From positions 6,510,001 through 6,574,000 of the forward strand of contig NC_064675.1 of assembly GCF_023278565.1 (NCBI RefSeq): DNA of 64,000 bases, in the 5' to 3' direction. Positions 1-10,112 of the stretch are shown here, piece by piece. This DNA is from Colletotrichum lupini. Lineage: Eukaryota; Ascomycota; Sordariomycetes; Glomerellales; Glomerellaceae. Numbering within the stretch: position 1 is the first letter of the stretch; each line of letters begins with the position of its first letter. The position numbers were made by a program, and so were the translations under genes. Under the pieces are notes generated by a model. That model was not told the origin of the DNA. It made no database searches and saw only the letters and a list, made by a program, of their open reading frames with translations.

Positions 1-1343
1 ATGGCCCCGGTCACTCGGCTTACAATTCCATGGTCAATTTTACCAGATTCGGTTGTAGCCATACAGGTTCGAAATATCAGGGCTTTGCCATACGTCGCTA
101 GCCTTCCCGAGGACATGGCCTGACCAGTTCGGGTGCAACAAACCAGTCGTCAAGGGTCCGACCAGCCACTGTCGTGACAATAACTCCACCTCGGAGTAGG
201 GATGAACACTCTGGGGCTTGCACGCCTAGCTCGGGCAGCTGCTATTCCAGTGAGCAGCTATGAGTTGGTCAGGCGTCGGGCTGTCAGTCGAGGACCTTTG
301 CTAGCTTAGTGCAAACCTTGAATAACATCTGAGTTTGACTGTAAATGTTATCTGATCACCTTCCTTACCTGGATATGGAGAGAGATTAGCGAGCCTCACT
401 CAAGGACAAAGCCTACATAAGTCTTTTTCCCAAGACATCCGGCTGATGATTTGCAGACAAGTCAGAATAGAATGAGGAAGGCGGATAGTTGACATGCTCG
501 CCTTTGCCAAGCGACTTGGGCACGCAACTCGCACGCAACCCTTCGAAATCCTTCTCACCTGCCCTTAAGGTTTAAGCTTAAAGCTCCCTCAACGGCGACG
601 ATTGGTGGCCAGCGTGCTAGTGGAACGAGCCGATCTGCATGGCCCGGGGTAGGCCATGCTAGACCCCCGAATGTCACCCCGCGCGGCGGTTAGGACCCAA
701 TTCAGTCCGAATAGTGGCCTGCGGCTTACTGGCGATGGTTCTGATTTACCCAGGGCCATCGCGTTCTAGAACAAACATCTGTATTTGGGAGGCCGCAGGG
801 ACTTTTGAAGCTATTCCTGAGTCCAAAGAAGCCGCCTGGTTTCTTGGGCGTCGACGTTCGGGTTAATGTATATGGCTTTGGTCGACCACTCTATCAAGAG
901 GCAAGTAAAGGTTGTGGCGGAAGCAACTCCGCAGAGAGGGGGGATTTCACAAAAGGCAGCTCGATAAGATGGTGATTAATTGCCAAGGCTCTAAAATGCA
1001 GGCCAAGGACAAAAGCGAGTTTTCAGTCCAATTATCCCAGCTGCCAAGAATCGCTGACTTGTGGTCATGATTATACAGTCTCGATGTCAAAAGAGTCAAA
1101 GTCGATGCGGATATTCCTTGATCGCGGTGTTTACTTTGGTACATGTCGAGCGCAATCATCGCAGCAGCACAATAGACACCCAGTGATTCCACCTCGCTCC
1201 CTTCACGGTACATCAAAAGCTTCCTAGTTCCATTGCCGGTCTAAATTTAGACAGACGGGAAGTGGTTTTGTGAGCCTTTGGGTTAATTGAGAGTAATTTC
1301 GGTCCAGATTGGCAAGTTTGTAAGTAGGTCAAGCCCAAGTTAT
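1..1343. other. Intergenic, no gene seen
   Basis: The composition is normal, with no long open frame and no recognisable domain. The only open frame here (947-1216, minus, 89 codons) has no familiar motif and I treat it as chance. No tRNA-like cloverleaf was recognised. Confidence 0.5.
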
Positions 1344-2553
1344 CTAACTGTCCTCATCGTCGCTCGAATGAATATTTGCCGAGTCTTGAAACTTGACTCC
1401 TTGGGCCGTGAAGCGTTCCGTCAGGTACCGCAACTTATCCTGTGGCATCTTCTTTCCATGTCGCAGTCCACACTCCAGCACTCTCAGCTCCGGCAGGATT
1501 TCCGATACCCTCTCCGGCAATGCTTCCAAATCTTCATAAAATGGGCCATTCTTCAAATTGGTCAGTGTTAGCTTTTTGAGGCTACAAGGAAGAAGCCCTG
1601 CGAGGGCCTGAAATTTCACAGGATCATAAGTCGGTGATCCATGTAAGAAATAGCCTCTACCCCAGAAGCACATCCCGTCAAAATCCAGGTCCTCCAGTTT
1701 GTCGAGCCCCTGAATCGAGGTAAGAAGACCAGGCAGAGGGATATCAGAGTCCTGGCTCGGCTCATGGCAGTCCCAAGAATTGAAGTGCAGCGTCAGCTCT
1801 GTGACCCCCAGGTTAAGACCGCAGAGGGCATCTACCACCTCTTGGGGTCGGCACAGCTGGGACGTGCCCCCCATTCGCATCGGGCGGTAGCTTGATGTGA
1901 ACCAAAACTTCTTGAGGCCAGGAAAACCGCTCAGGAGTTTCTTGAGCTCGGCAGGATTCAAATCTACTTGGGTTAAGATTAAGACTCTGACGCTGTTGAA
2001 TTGCATGCCGGATTGAAGTCCGCAAACGGAACTCAGCCAGAGGCTGTCTAGAGCCGGAGCAGCCTCTGCCAAAGAGTTGACCTGATCCGCTGGACCGTTC
2101 AACTCGATGTAAGCATCTATCAGATTAGGCAGCAGCGGAACCCTGAAGTGAGTTCTGACCGCCTCTTCAAGTGTTTTAAATGCGTTCGAGCAGCCGTGGA
2201 CATTGTACTCTAAACTTCGGAGGTTGGGTGTATGAGAGGTCTTCATTGGCCATTTGCCCTTTTCCACTGAATAAGCCCTCAATATCTTTGACCTCAAAGG
2301 CAATCTTAGAATTCGTGACAACCGTTCTAAGAAGGCCTATCCGGCTATCTGTAGTGTTCTCGTCGAAGATGTTTGAGTAAGGAGGCGTCATAAAGAACAG
2401 TCGCTCGAATATGTGTGGGACCGTGATAACCCGAAATCTTCTCGAGGTCAATGATAGTCTCAATATGTGCGAACCTCCATTTTCATTCAATTGAATACAG
2501 ATTTGGGAAAGAATCTCTGTCGGAAGGTGCTCTAGGCTTGTCGATGTAGCCAT
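1344..2553 (-). pseudogene. F-box/LRR protein, frameshifted pseudogene
   Basis: Starts at the ATG ending at 2553 with an F-box-like N-terminus (LEHLPTEILSQICIQL, then a conserved LLRTVVTNSKIA stretch). The second part is in another frame and ends at the TAG at 1344. It carries leucine-rich segments that line up with the intact neighbour at 3104-4576: SHTPNLRSLEY against AHTPNILTLDY, and PQEVVDAL against PQDVVDAL. The frame switches near 2240-2265. Compared with the paralogue, roughly 70-100 residues between the F-box part and the first LRR are missing. I looked for a GT..AG intron joining the frames: the only nearby candidates are 26 nt, or 56 nt in the wrong phase, so a deletion plus frameshift is the better reading. 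F-box proteins are normally substrate adaptors of SCF ubiquitin ligases; this copy is probably not functional. A sequencing indel would be the alternative. Confidence 0.75.
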
Positions 2554-3103
2554 TGGGGGCTTGGTGTGCGATTAACGGCTCCTTGCGGCTAGGATCTTGA
2601 GCTGAGAAGTTTGAGACTACCTTGTTGAGCAAAGCTGCAGAGTTACGAAAGTGATTCAACGTCGTTCCTGAAATTCAAGTGATTTTGAGCCTTAGGTGCC
2701 AGATTTCATCATGTCCTCCAGAAACCTCAGTAACTTTCCAGGAGTTCTAGTGAGCCTACGGCTGCCTATTCGACCCCGCTGTGACCGTGTAACGCCTACT
2801 TACTAAGAGCCACTCAGCCAATAACAAGCTTTCATATCACATGGCCTTTTGGTGAGTCATCCGAACAGATACTGGTCTCTGTTCTTAATAGTTGATTGCA
2901 AATTTCAAGGGTCTTGCCCGAGTAAAAGCTGCTGCGGATGACTCTTGGATGCGACTTGGTCACCAGTAAGCTTCTTTCATCATTGACCCTGTCTCGATGA
3001 CAAGAATCGGTTTCTTCGATGTTTCTTAGAGAAGTACTGATTGATACTGAAGACAAATTTATCTTTTAGTCTCCAATTATCAAACCATTCAATGTTTTCC
3101 AAA
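2554..3103. other. Intergenic between tandem F-box copies
   Basis: 550 bases with no convincing gene. A 74-codon minus frame (2832-3056) has no recognisable motif. This is the promoter side of the 1344-2553 pseudogene and the 3' side of the 3104-4576 gene. Confidence 0.45.
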
Positions 3104-4576
3104 TCAGCCTAATTCAGAAAGAATCCATTCTTCTTCAGTCATCGTCTCAATGGAAACCGGCAGACCTCCATCATCCAAGTTGACATACACACATCCGTTT
3201 AGCCTCGAAACATCGAATTCAAAAGTGAGACCAAGTAGAACAAATTGTTCCCTAACCTGCCGCAGTTGGTCCAAGAGACCTTGAGACAACGGACCATCAA
3301 AAAGCAGTTTGTTGTGAACTAGTTGTAACTCAGGGCAGCAATCCTCAAGATTGCGCGCAAAAACGGGTAGGGCATCATGGAACGGTCTAGGGCTCTTGTA
3401 TGTGACGCGCAAACTCCTTACGGCTCTTGGTAGAAGATTGACGAATATTTGTTCCGTCCCATTTCCTTGATCCTCGCCAGCCGATCCCTCAACTGCGTCT
3501 TCCCACAAGCACACACTGTCAAGCTGTAAATTCATCAAGGCTGTGAAATGCTTTAGAGAGGTGATGAGCCCCGAATTGGGCTGATTCTGATCCGTAGTCG
3601 ATGGCTCTCTTCTCCGGCCTGCCCACGTGTTGGAATGGAACTTTAAAGAAAGTCCTTCCAATTGTGGTTCAAAGCTCTCCAAAGCGTCAACCACATCTTG
3701 CGGAGCACATCTCTCGTCTCTGAGAGAATAGTAATCGTACTCAAAGTTAATTAAAGCGGGACACCCTGTCAAGATGCCCCTGAGCTCTGAGCCCGTGAAG
3801 TTTGATGAGCTAAGTCGGAGATCCTTGACCTTTTCAAAGTGCCAGCCTTCCATCGGTGCCGTTACGCCCTGTATACGGAGGGTTTGAAGATTGGGAGCCA
3901 TCTCACTCAGTGGCCGGAGAAAGGTGCCGGGCCCGAATAGCCGCAGGTGGACGTTTTTCAACAAAGGGAACATGGGCTGACGGTGGAACGAGGATGAGTC
4001 TTGAATCGTCATTAACACTTGGAAGGCATTCCGATAGCGGCCTATACTATAGTCGAGTGTGAGGATGTTGGGCGTATGTGCGATGATGAGTTCTGCGAAG
4101 AACGCACGCACAGTGACGAGCCGCTGCATATCGTCGTCACTAAGGGCCCAGCCCCGCCTACCCTCGAGAGAAGGGTGAGCACCGCCGAGGCGGAGTAGTT
4201 CCGGAACCGGGACGTCAAATTTGGAGGCTGTCTGAAGGATGAAATCCATGTCTTCCTCGTTGATGGCAGGCACGGCGCCCCGTGATGATGGACAATGGAC
4301 ACTAGAGACATGCGCGGCGATTGTTGGTTTGGTGACTATGGTGCGCAGTAAGTTCGCTCGGGTATCGCGAGTTGGACGAGGGCTAGATCTTCGAGGTCGA
4401 CGTCTCCCCGTACTTGTCGCGACGGTGATATGTTTGAATATGATGGGGACTGAAATAGCCCGCAAATATTTTGAAGCCTGAGAGATCGACAAGAGTCCCG
4501 CTTGGTCGTCTCCGAGTGATGTACAGATCGCAGTCAACACCTCTGGAGGAAGATTTTCGAGCTTGGTAGCTAGCAT
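3104..4576 (-). CDS. F-box/LRR-type protein
   Basis: A single open frame of 490 aa from an ATG at 4574-4576 to a TGA at 3104. An F-box-like segment lies at residues about 5-50 (LENLPPEVLTAICTSL ... ISQASKYLRAISVPIIF), followed by a basic, Ser/Arg-rich insert (about 55-75) and a C-terminal half of irregular leucine-rich segments. Family knowledge: the F-box binds Skp1 and the LRR part selects substrates for SCF ubiquitination; the target cannot be told from sequence. It lies head-to-tail with the broken paralogue at 1344-2553, so the pair arose by tandem duplication. No intron is needed. Fungal F-box/LRR genes expand and decay quickly, which fits this pair. Confidence is good for the family and low for any specific role. 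Confidence 0.8.
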   Translation of the reverse strand: MLATKLENLPPEVLTAICTSLGDDQAGLLSISQASKYLRAISVPIIFKHITVATSTGRRRPRRSSPRPTRDTRANLLRTIVTKPTIAAHVSSVHCPSSRGAVPAINEEDMDFILQTASKFDVPVPELLRLGGAHPSLEGRRGWALSDDDMQRLVTVRAFFAELIIAHTPNILTLDYSIGRYRNAFQVLMTIQDSSSFHRQPMFPLLKNVHLRLFGPGTFLRPLSEMAPNLQTLRIQGVTAPMEGWHFEKVKDLRLSSSNFTGSELRGILTGCPALINFEYDYYSLRDERCAPQDVVDALESFEPQLEGLSLKFHSNTWAGRRREPSTTDQNQPNSGLITSLKHFTALMNLQLDSVCLWEDAVEGSAGEDQGNGTEQIFVNLLPRAVRSLRVTYKSPRPFHDALPVFARNLEDCCPELQLVHNKLLFDGPLSQGLLDQLRQVREQFVLLGLTFEFDVSRLNGCVYVNLDDGGLPVSIETMTEEEWILSELG

Positions 4577-5149
4577 ACTGCGTAAGCACAGTGTATCTAT
4601 TCAGGCAAATGTATGCAGCAGAAATTAAATGGCTCAAGACCGTTGAATGAGAACGGTTGTTGTCAGCTAGAAGTTCATGAGAATGAGGAACACGCTTCCA
4701 GCCTGCTGAAGATTGCTGCCTGTCTACCCCACTTCAGTAAGCAGCTAGTCGTGCCTGGACACATTTAGCTCCCTTGTGCAACTCGAAGATGTAATGCAAC
4801 GCTGATTCCCTGTCGTCTTCTGAGTGAGTAGGTAAGGTACCTAGCCCTCTCCGACTGGCTATTACACTGGAGGCCTTTGCGTCAAGATATTGGAATTGAC
4901 ATCCTTGATTGGAACCTGCGCTAGCTTCAAAGGTCTCTGAGTCCTGACCTCTCCACGACGGATGGATTCCCTAAGTTCGGACGGAGTCAACAGCTGATTG
5001 AATCAAACGAAACAAGAAAGAAAGTGGTATTTATTTGAAGATTCGACTACCATTTCGTAAAGTGAAGCAAATATGAACCCATTAGGAAACTGTTCCCTGA
5101 CGCCGATTCCGTGTATGTCCGTACTCCTCTTCCCTGCCTCCAAACTCCA
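4577..5149. other. Intergenic, no gene seen
   Basis: 573 bases upstream of the F-box gene and downstream of the glycosyltransferase-like gene. I see no open frame with a recognisable motif and no RNA gene. Confidence 0.45.
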
Positions 5150-6619
5150 TTATTCCCAATCCTTTTCTACTTTCCACGCATCGCTGGGCCTCAATCCAGC
5201 AGCACCGAAATCGCAACCTCTATGGCCCCATTTCCGACGGAAGGTTTCCCGTCCGGCCTCCGTCATGACGTCTATCCCAATTTGGAATCCAAGGGCATCA
5301 TATGAATAAGGCTCCCGTGGATCTCCTCCCCTCTGACCCAACTGCCAAGTATTCCTCTCGCGATCCGCATGCTTATGGTTGAACATATCCTGGCTGATTC
5401 TGTGCAGCCTTCTGAAAGATGTCAAAGGATCGACAGCCGTCGTTGAATCCTCCTCCACGCCATCAGCCGCATCGTCCACCGGCGCTCCCGTCTCATCCAA
5501 TTCCGGAACAGCGTCAGGTACCGGCAGGCTCCGCTTGTCGTCTTCCAGGGGGACCTCGCCTAAAACCTTGCTCTGTGGTGGATTCGGATCCGTGAAGCCA
5601 AACCCCTCGGGAACCTCCCCCTCGCGGTACAGGACGCGTAAGTCATCCAGCACTGACGCAACATCCTGGACAATACCCGCCTGCGCCTCTTTGATGCTCC
5701 ATCCCGCCTCCTCGAGCCGCCAATGCATGTCGCAGTCAGTCATGTAGTACGGGATGAACGTGTCGAAGCCACCGACGTCTTCGTAAGCGCGCGGGTTCAC
5801 CAGGGCGAGGTGGTCGTATGCGAAGAAGCGGGCGCCCCACTTGTGATCTGATCGCATCGTCTCATTCAGCTCCTTGACGGCCAGCTCGTAGATGGTCTGG
5901 TACTCGGGCGTGCCGACCGCACCAGAGACTCCTGGGATTCCTTCCTCGCTGGAGAGAACGAAAGCGTCCATGTGGCTCCAGAAGTAGTACGACCACGGCT
6001 TCTCCTTTGCCACTGTGATGAAGAAATTTTGGAGCTGCGCAAAGTTGAGCAGGACCGGCGTGCGCATGACGTGGACGCCGAGCATGTGGAGCTGCGTGTA
6101 ATTGAGATAGAACGGGTTTTGCAGCGATAACCGGCCGCGAGCATTCGAATCGTGAACGCCGGTATTCTCCACGACATAGATCTGCTCGGCTGGCCACCCA
6201 GCGGTGATGTATCCGACAACTGTCTGCAGCAGCATCGGCCAACTCCGCGTGAAGCCGATCATCAGGGGCGGCGCGGTCGTCAAGGAGTATTTGTGGTAGA
6301 CGTTGGGCTTTTCGGGTCTATTCCACGATGGAACCGGCGGCGGCATGCCCGAAGAGAGGAGCGGGAAAGGATCTTTGACGGGTGGTGGTGTCCATGTCGG
6401 TTGCGGCTTGTATTTAGGTTTCGCTGTCGGTGTCGATGTGAGGCTGTTGATCTTTGGTGGTTTCGCATCGGCCACCTTCTCGATGACTGTGTATCCGAAC
6501 TCGGTTTGGACGAAGAAGAGTAAGAGGCAGATTGCCAACAAGACGTAGATGATGGGAACGTTCCGACTGGATCTTGAACCCGTCATTGAGAGCATCCGTG
6601 GTGCTGGCATCGACAACAT
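5150..6619 (-). CDS. Type II membrane glycosyltransferase-like protein
   Basis: 489 aa using the ATG at 6617-6619. The frame stays open upstream to 6793, but the shorter start puts a short basic N-terminus directly before one transmembrane helix (residues about 20-38), the usual layout of Golgi type II enzymes. A Pro-rich stem (about 60-110) follows, then a GT-A-like catalytic region. Visible elements are WSHMDAF (about 215-220, possible metal/sugar-nucleotide site) and GGFDTFIPYYMTDCDMHW (about 283-300), which resembles the acceptor-side acidic motif of GT2-type enzymes, followed by RLEEAGW. The C-terminal third (about 340-430) is acidic and low complexity. The sugar donor and product are unknown; a role in cell-wall or secretory glycosylation is inferred. 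No intron is evident. Confidence 0.75.
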   Translation of the reverse strand: MLSMPAPRMLSMTGSRSSRNVPIIYVLLAICLLLFFVQTEFGYTVIEKVADAKPPKINSLTSTPTAKPKYKPQPTWTPPPVKDPFPLLSSGMPPPVPSWNRPEKPNVYHKYSLTTAPPLMIGFTRSWPMLLQTVVGYITAGWPAEQIYVVENTGVHDSNARGRLSLQNPFYLNYTQLHMLGVHVMRTPVLLNFAQLQNFFITVAKEKPWSYYFWSHMDAFVLSSEEGIPGVSGAVGTPEYQTIYELAVKELNETMRSDHKWGARFFAYDHLALVNPRAYEDVGGFDTFIPYYMTDCDMHWRLEEAGWSIKEAQAGIVQDVASVLDDLRVLYREGEVPEGFGFTDPNPPQSKVLGEVPLEDDKRSLPVPDAVPELDETGAPVDDAADGVEEDSTTAVDPLTSFRRLHRISQDMFNHKHADRERNTWQLGQRGGDPREPYSYDALGFQIGIDVMTEAGRETFRRKWGHRGCDFGAAGLRPSDAWKVEKDWE

Positions 6620-8455
6620 TGTGAGTCTATGGTTGATGAATTCGATGTGAAGAAAGGGTGAAATTCGAATCGCCGTGGCGAAGTATAACGACCGTTGGGC
6701 GTTTGGTGGGAAGCGGTCGCGACGGGTCGAACTTGCAGCTAGTTGCTCTAGTGTCTTGTAAGACACGAAGGGTGACGTGTTCGCGTTGTCCAAGATAAGT
6801 GATACGAAATGGACGGATATACGGCAACAAAGGCGTTGCGCCTCATTCGCTGGTTGAAAACAAGAAGCAGAGACGTTCCCGTTTGTGGTTGGTGACGTCG
6901 GTCTGAGAGCCGGTCTGTTTAACGTCGTGATACTCTTGTGTAAGGAAGCAATGCTGTTTTCCTCCCCAGCTTCTTACACGTCCGTTCCACAATGCCTTGT
7001 TTGCGTTACACGCTGATTCGGGTCTCTCATGAACAAGTTGATAAGGAATTCGCTTGCGTTGAAATCGAATTGAATGCTGCTATCCGCTACATTCGGAGGG
7101 TTGAATACATATGGTGATAAATCTGACGTAGAATGCCGTTATGCACAGAGTTGGGACAGTATGGTTGAGGGCGGCGTCTTTGAGAAGTATGGGACGAAGG
7201 AAACCAGAAACGAATTAGATAATAACACCTGACATTATCCAACAGAAAATGACAAAAGAGTTCCTTTGTTTGATGAGCGGACGGAAAACGGAAACCAACA
7301 GAATCACCCCCTTCGGCAAAGATTGCAAAAGAAACGCTCCGGGCGATAAGCAAACAGACTTTTAAGTGAAGGAGAGCATGTGTTGAACGGGGTTTGGGAG
7401 AATGTTTGTAGACGTCACCGCCACACAAACAATCCATACCCACACCAACACTCACCACTTCCAACGCCAACGCTAAGCTCCAACACCAAAACCAGACTGC
7501 TAGCGAAGAGCTAACATCAGATGTTTCAAAACACCAGAGCCACGCGTTTCCCTTCCCCCCAAAGCCCCGGGGTTGGACCTTGGCGGGTGACGCTTTGACG
7601 GGCCCGATCGACCGACGACGGGGCACGTCCCCCCAAGCTACAGGCTACGAGGATGAAAGGGGCTTTCGGCGGGGACCCGAAGTGGGAGGACGTACGGCTC
7701 TTGTGGGCGCTACCGTCTAATCTTAGAAAAGCTTGTTTTCGATCGTCACTAGGTTGTTCCCTCGTCGCGAGGAGCGGACGGGGTGAATGTCGGGCCACGA
7801 ACGGTAGTCCTAGGTTTCGCTGGATGACTGGGAAGCTCAGTCGGTTGGAGTGAACTTGTGCACCCTTTTTTCCTTCCCTTTTTTCTAGAGTTCTAAAATG
7901 TAACGAGCAGCTTCCTTTTCGAGAAGGCTTCTCGTCCAGTCTTTCGCACTCACTGGACTTACGAGAACGAGGCGATTTTGAGGCGGAGGAGAGTTAATTG
8001 AGAGTTGTATGAGTTGAGGCATCAGCTCCATGTAGATCATCGCAAACCCTGACTCGGGACAGAGTATCTCTATACAGTGGACCAGTAACAACGGAATGCA
8101 AATGCAAACCCAGTCACAAAGTATATTGGTCGCTCTTTACAAGACTCCCGTGGACCCGTTTAATGATCAGCCGCTGCGGCGCTCGCCACCCCACCTCAAT
8201 GCTTGAAGCCATGGTTCCAACTTGAGTAGGATACACCGATGGTGATTGAGGCGGCTTGCTGTTACGGCTGAAAATGTAGACGAATCTATACGTCACTGAA
8301 AGAAGAAACTTTAGGTTGGGTGTTTATAGAGAGGCAAGACATCCAAATACTTAGGTCCAACGCTGAGACGGTGTCATCGGTGTTAAGCCATATGAGAAGA
8401 GAAGCCAAGGGGTATCAAATCTATTGAGAGTCAAACAGTCGCTAACAGGATTCTA
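6620..8455. other. Long intergenic stretch (1.8 kb)
   Basis: Divergent side of the glycosyltransferase gene and 3' side of the tyrosinase gene. Several medium open frames (7087-7626 and 7526-7798, minus; 7653-7853, plus) have no start context, intron pattern or domain that I can recognise. 7540-7850 is GC-richer than its surroundings and ends in a T-rich run (7866-7886). An unannotated non-coding RNA is possible but unsupported. Confidence 0.4.
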
Positions 8456-10112
8456 CTATTCGTACATGTAGCAAAGCGGCGCCCCAGAAACCGTGTTCAT
8501 GAGGTCCTTGATCTTTACTGGCGAGTTGAGAGGCGTGAGGTCAATATCATCCTCGACACTACCCTCAGGGCTTTTTGGGTTATCCTGAAGAGTCATCGTA
8601 CCAAACACTCCCTGGCGATTCTTCAAATCAAGGTTCTGCCAGATCCAGTACACACGATCGACCTGGGCTTGATGGACCCAGAATGCCGGGTCGCCGGGTG
8701 CGATGACACCATCCGCCCCGGGGTCGCCACCAATAATGAAATGACCACCGCCGTGGATTCCCAGTGTGTTGGGGAAGAAGCGATCGTCTCCTTGTAATAG
8801 CGAAGAGAAGTTCTTAATATTGGTCTGCTCGAGAATGAGAGTCGTCGTGTTCCTAAATGAGTTGAACCGCTGGGCCACATCCTTGTTCAGGTCCCGCTTC
8901 AGACATCTAGGCAGGTCTTGTAGGGGATCTGTGACGTTGAAGGGCCTCGTGGTGCCGTATTGCGCGAGTGCGGCGGGACCAATGTGGACGGTCATGTTCT
9001 GGAAGGGGCCTGACTTGATGCAACCTCCTCCGGTCCCGGGTTTGAGTTTAATAGTGTTGTTCGAGAAGGGCTGACGTAGTTGCAGGCCATCGTGGGGGAT
9101 GAACTCGCCATCACCTCCTAGTGAGAGCTCGGTGCCGTCAAAGAGGGGTGAGGCGGCTGGGTTGTTTACATCGAGTCCCCATTCCCAGTATGGAAGAGCA
9201 CCTGTTGGAATTAGCTTCGCGAAAGTTGCCATGGCAAAAACCATACACCGAAGTGCGAACCTTTGTATCTACATTGAGTGCGTAGTCTTTGCTCGAAGCT
9301 AGCCAAGTAATAACGATGCCATGCAAAGAATGAGGCCTAGGGTGATCGTCAGCATACCAGTCACGATGTAGGTATTATGATGTATGTCGTATCATGGCAA
9401 AGACTTACTGTAAGATGTGTGTTGCGGAAGCTAGTGTAGTGAACAGCTACAAAATCGTCATAAAGAGACTTTGCCATCGGCACTCTCTTGGGATCCGATA
9501 TGACCGGCTCGTTCATAATGCATTGCACGGCGGTTATGAAGGACTTCCTTTCCGTGACAGTCAACTTCCGCCTATCAAGAGATTAGTAATCGCCCCTGGG
9601 AACCCAAGAGGACGGAGTTCATCTACTCACCATTCTTTCCTCATCAACACGCCTTCTCCCTGGCACAACCTCGTACCATTGGTCGTAATGTTGGATATTG
9701 GATGTTTCTGTGGCACATTGATCCTCCGCACATTCTCGAGTGCCCTCTTGTTGAGTTTTGCCAGAGCCGTTCCATTATTCATCTCCTCCTCTGTGAACTC
9801 GGGCTTCGCCTTTGGTGGATTCGGCTCCGGCTTAGGCGCCGGCGGTGCGATGGGCACCGGCGCAGGAGGTGCTTTTGGTATCGAAGTTGGAGTTACCGTT
9901 GGCTTTGGCTTGGGACCCGGCGGTGCTATCGGAACAGGCGCTGGGGGAGGCTTTGGTCTTGGCCCTTGAGATACGGATGGTCTCGGTATTGGGGCCGGCG
10001 GCGGGGCTAACGTGTCCGGTTTCTTCTTATGATGAGCGTTACCGGGCGTAGTGAGTGTGAGAAGCACGAAGATAGCTCCAAACAGCCAGGCCCAACGCTT
10101 GCAGGAAGTCAT
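8456..10112 (-). CDS. Secreted tyrosinase (type-3 copper oxidase), four exons
   Basis: Exons 10112-9631, 9571-9409, 9336-9261 and 9201-8456 join to about 488 aa. Introns of 59, 72 and 59 nt have GT..AG ends and ACTAAT, GCTGAC and GCTAAT branch sites. The start is the ATG at 10110-10112; the GTG just upstream was not used. Residues 1-25 form a signal peptide, followed by a Pro-rich linker (about 35-105) holding two copies of PPAPVPIAPP. The tyrosinase domain has all six copper histidines. CuA: YDDFVAVHY, FRNTHLT and FFAWHRYY; the last is reached only after splicing exon 2 to exon 3. CuB: GIHGGGHF and PAFWVHQAQVDRVYW. The family oxidises monophenols and diphenols to quinones (pigments, cross-linking, natural-product steps). 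No thioether Cys-His motif was checked. No partner biosynthetic gene lies alongside. Confidence 0.9.

Noticed and set aside
2258..2310. Intron joining the two frames of the broken F-box gene
   Set aside because: Candidates are 26 nt, or 56 nt in the wrong phase, and the 56-nt one would remove a segment conserved in the paralogue.
7087..7798. Minus-strand open frames of 90-179 codons
   Set aside because: No domain, no plausible start context and a low-complexity composition; they overlap each other in different frames.
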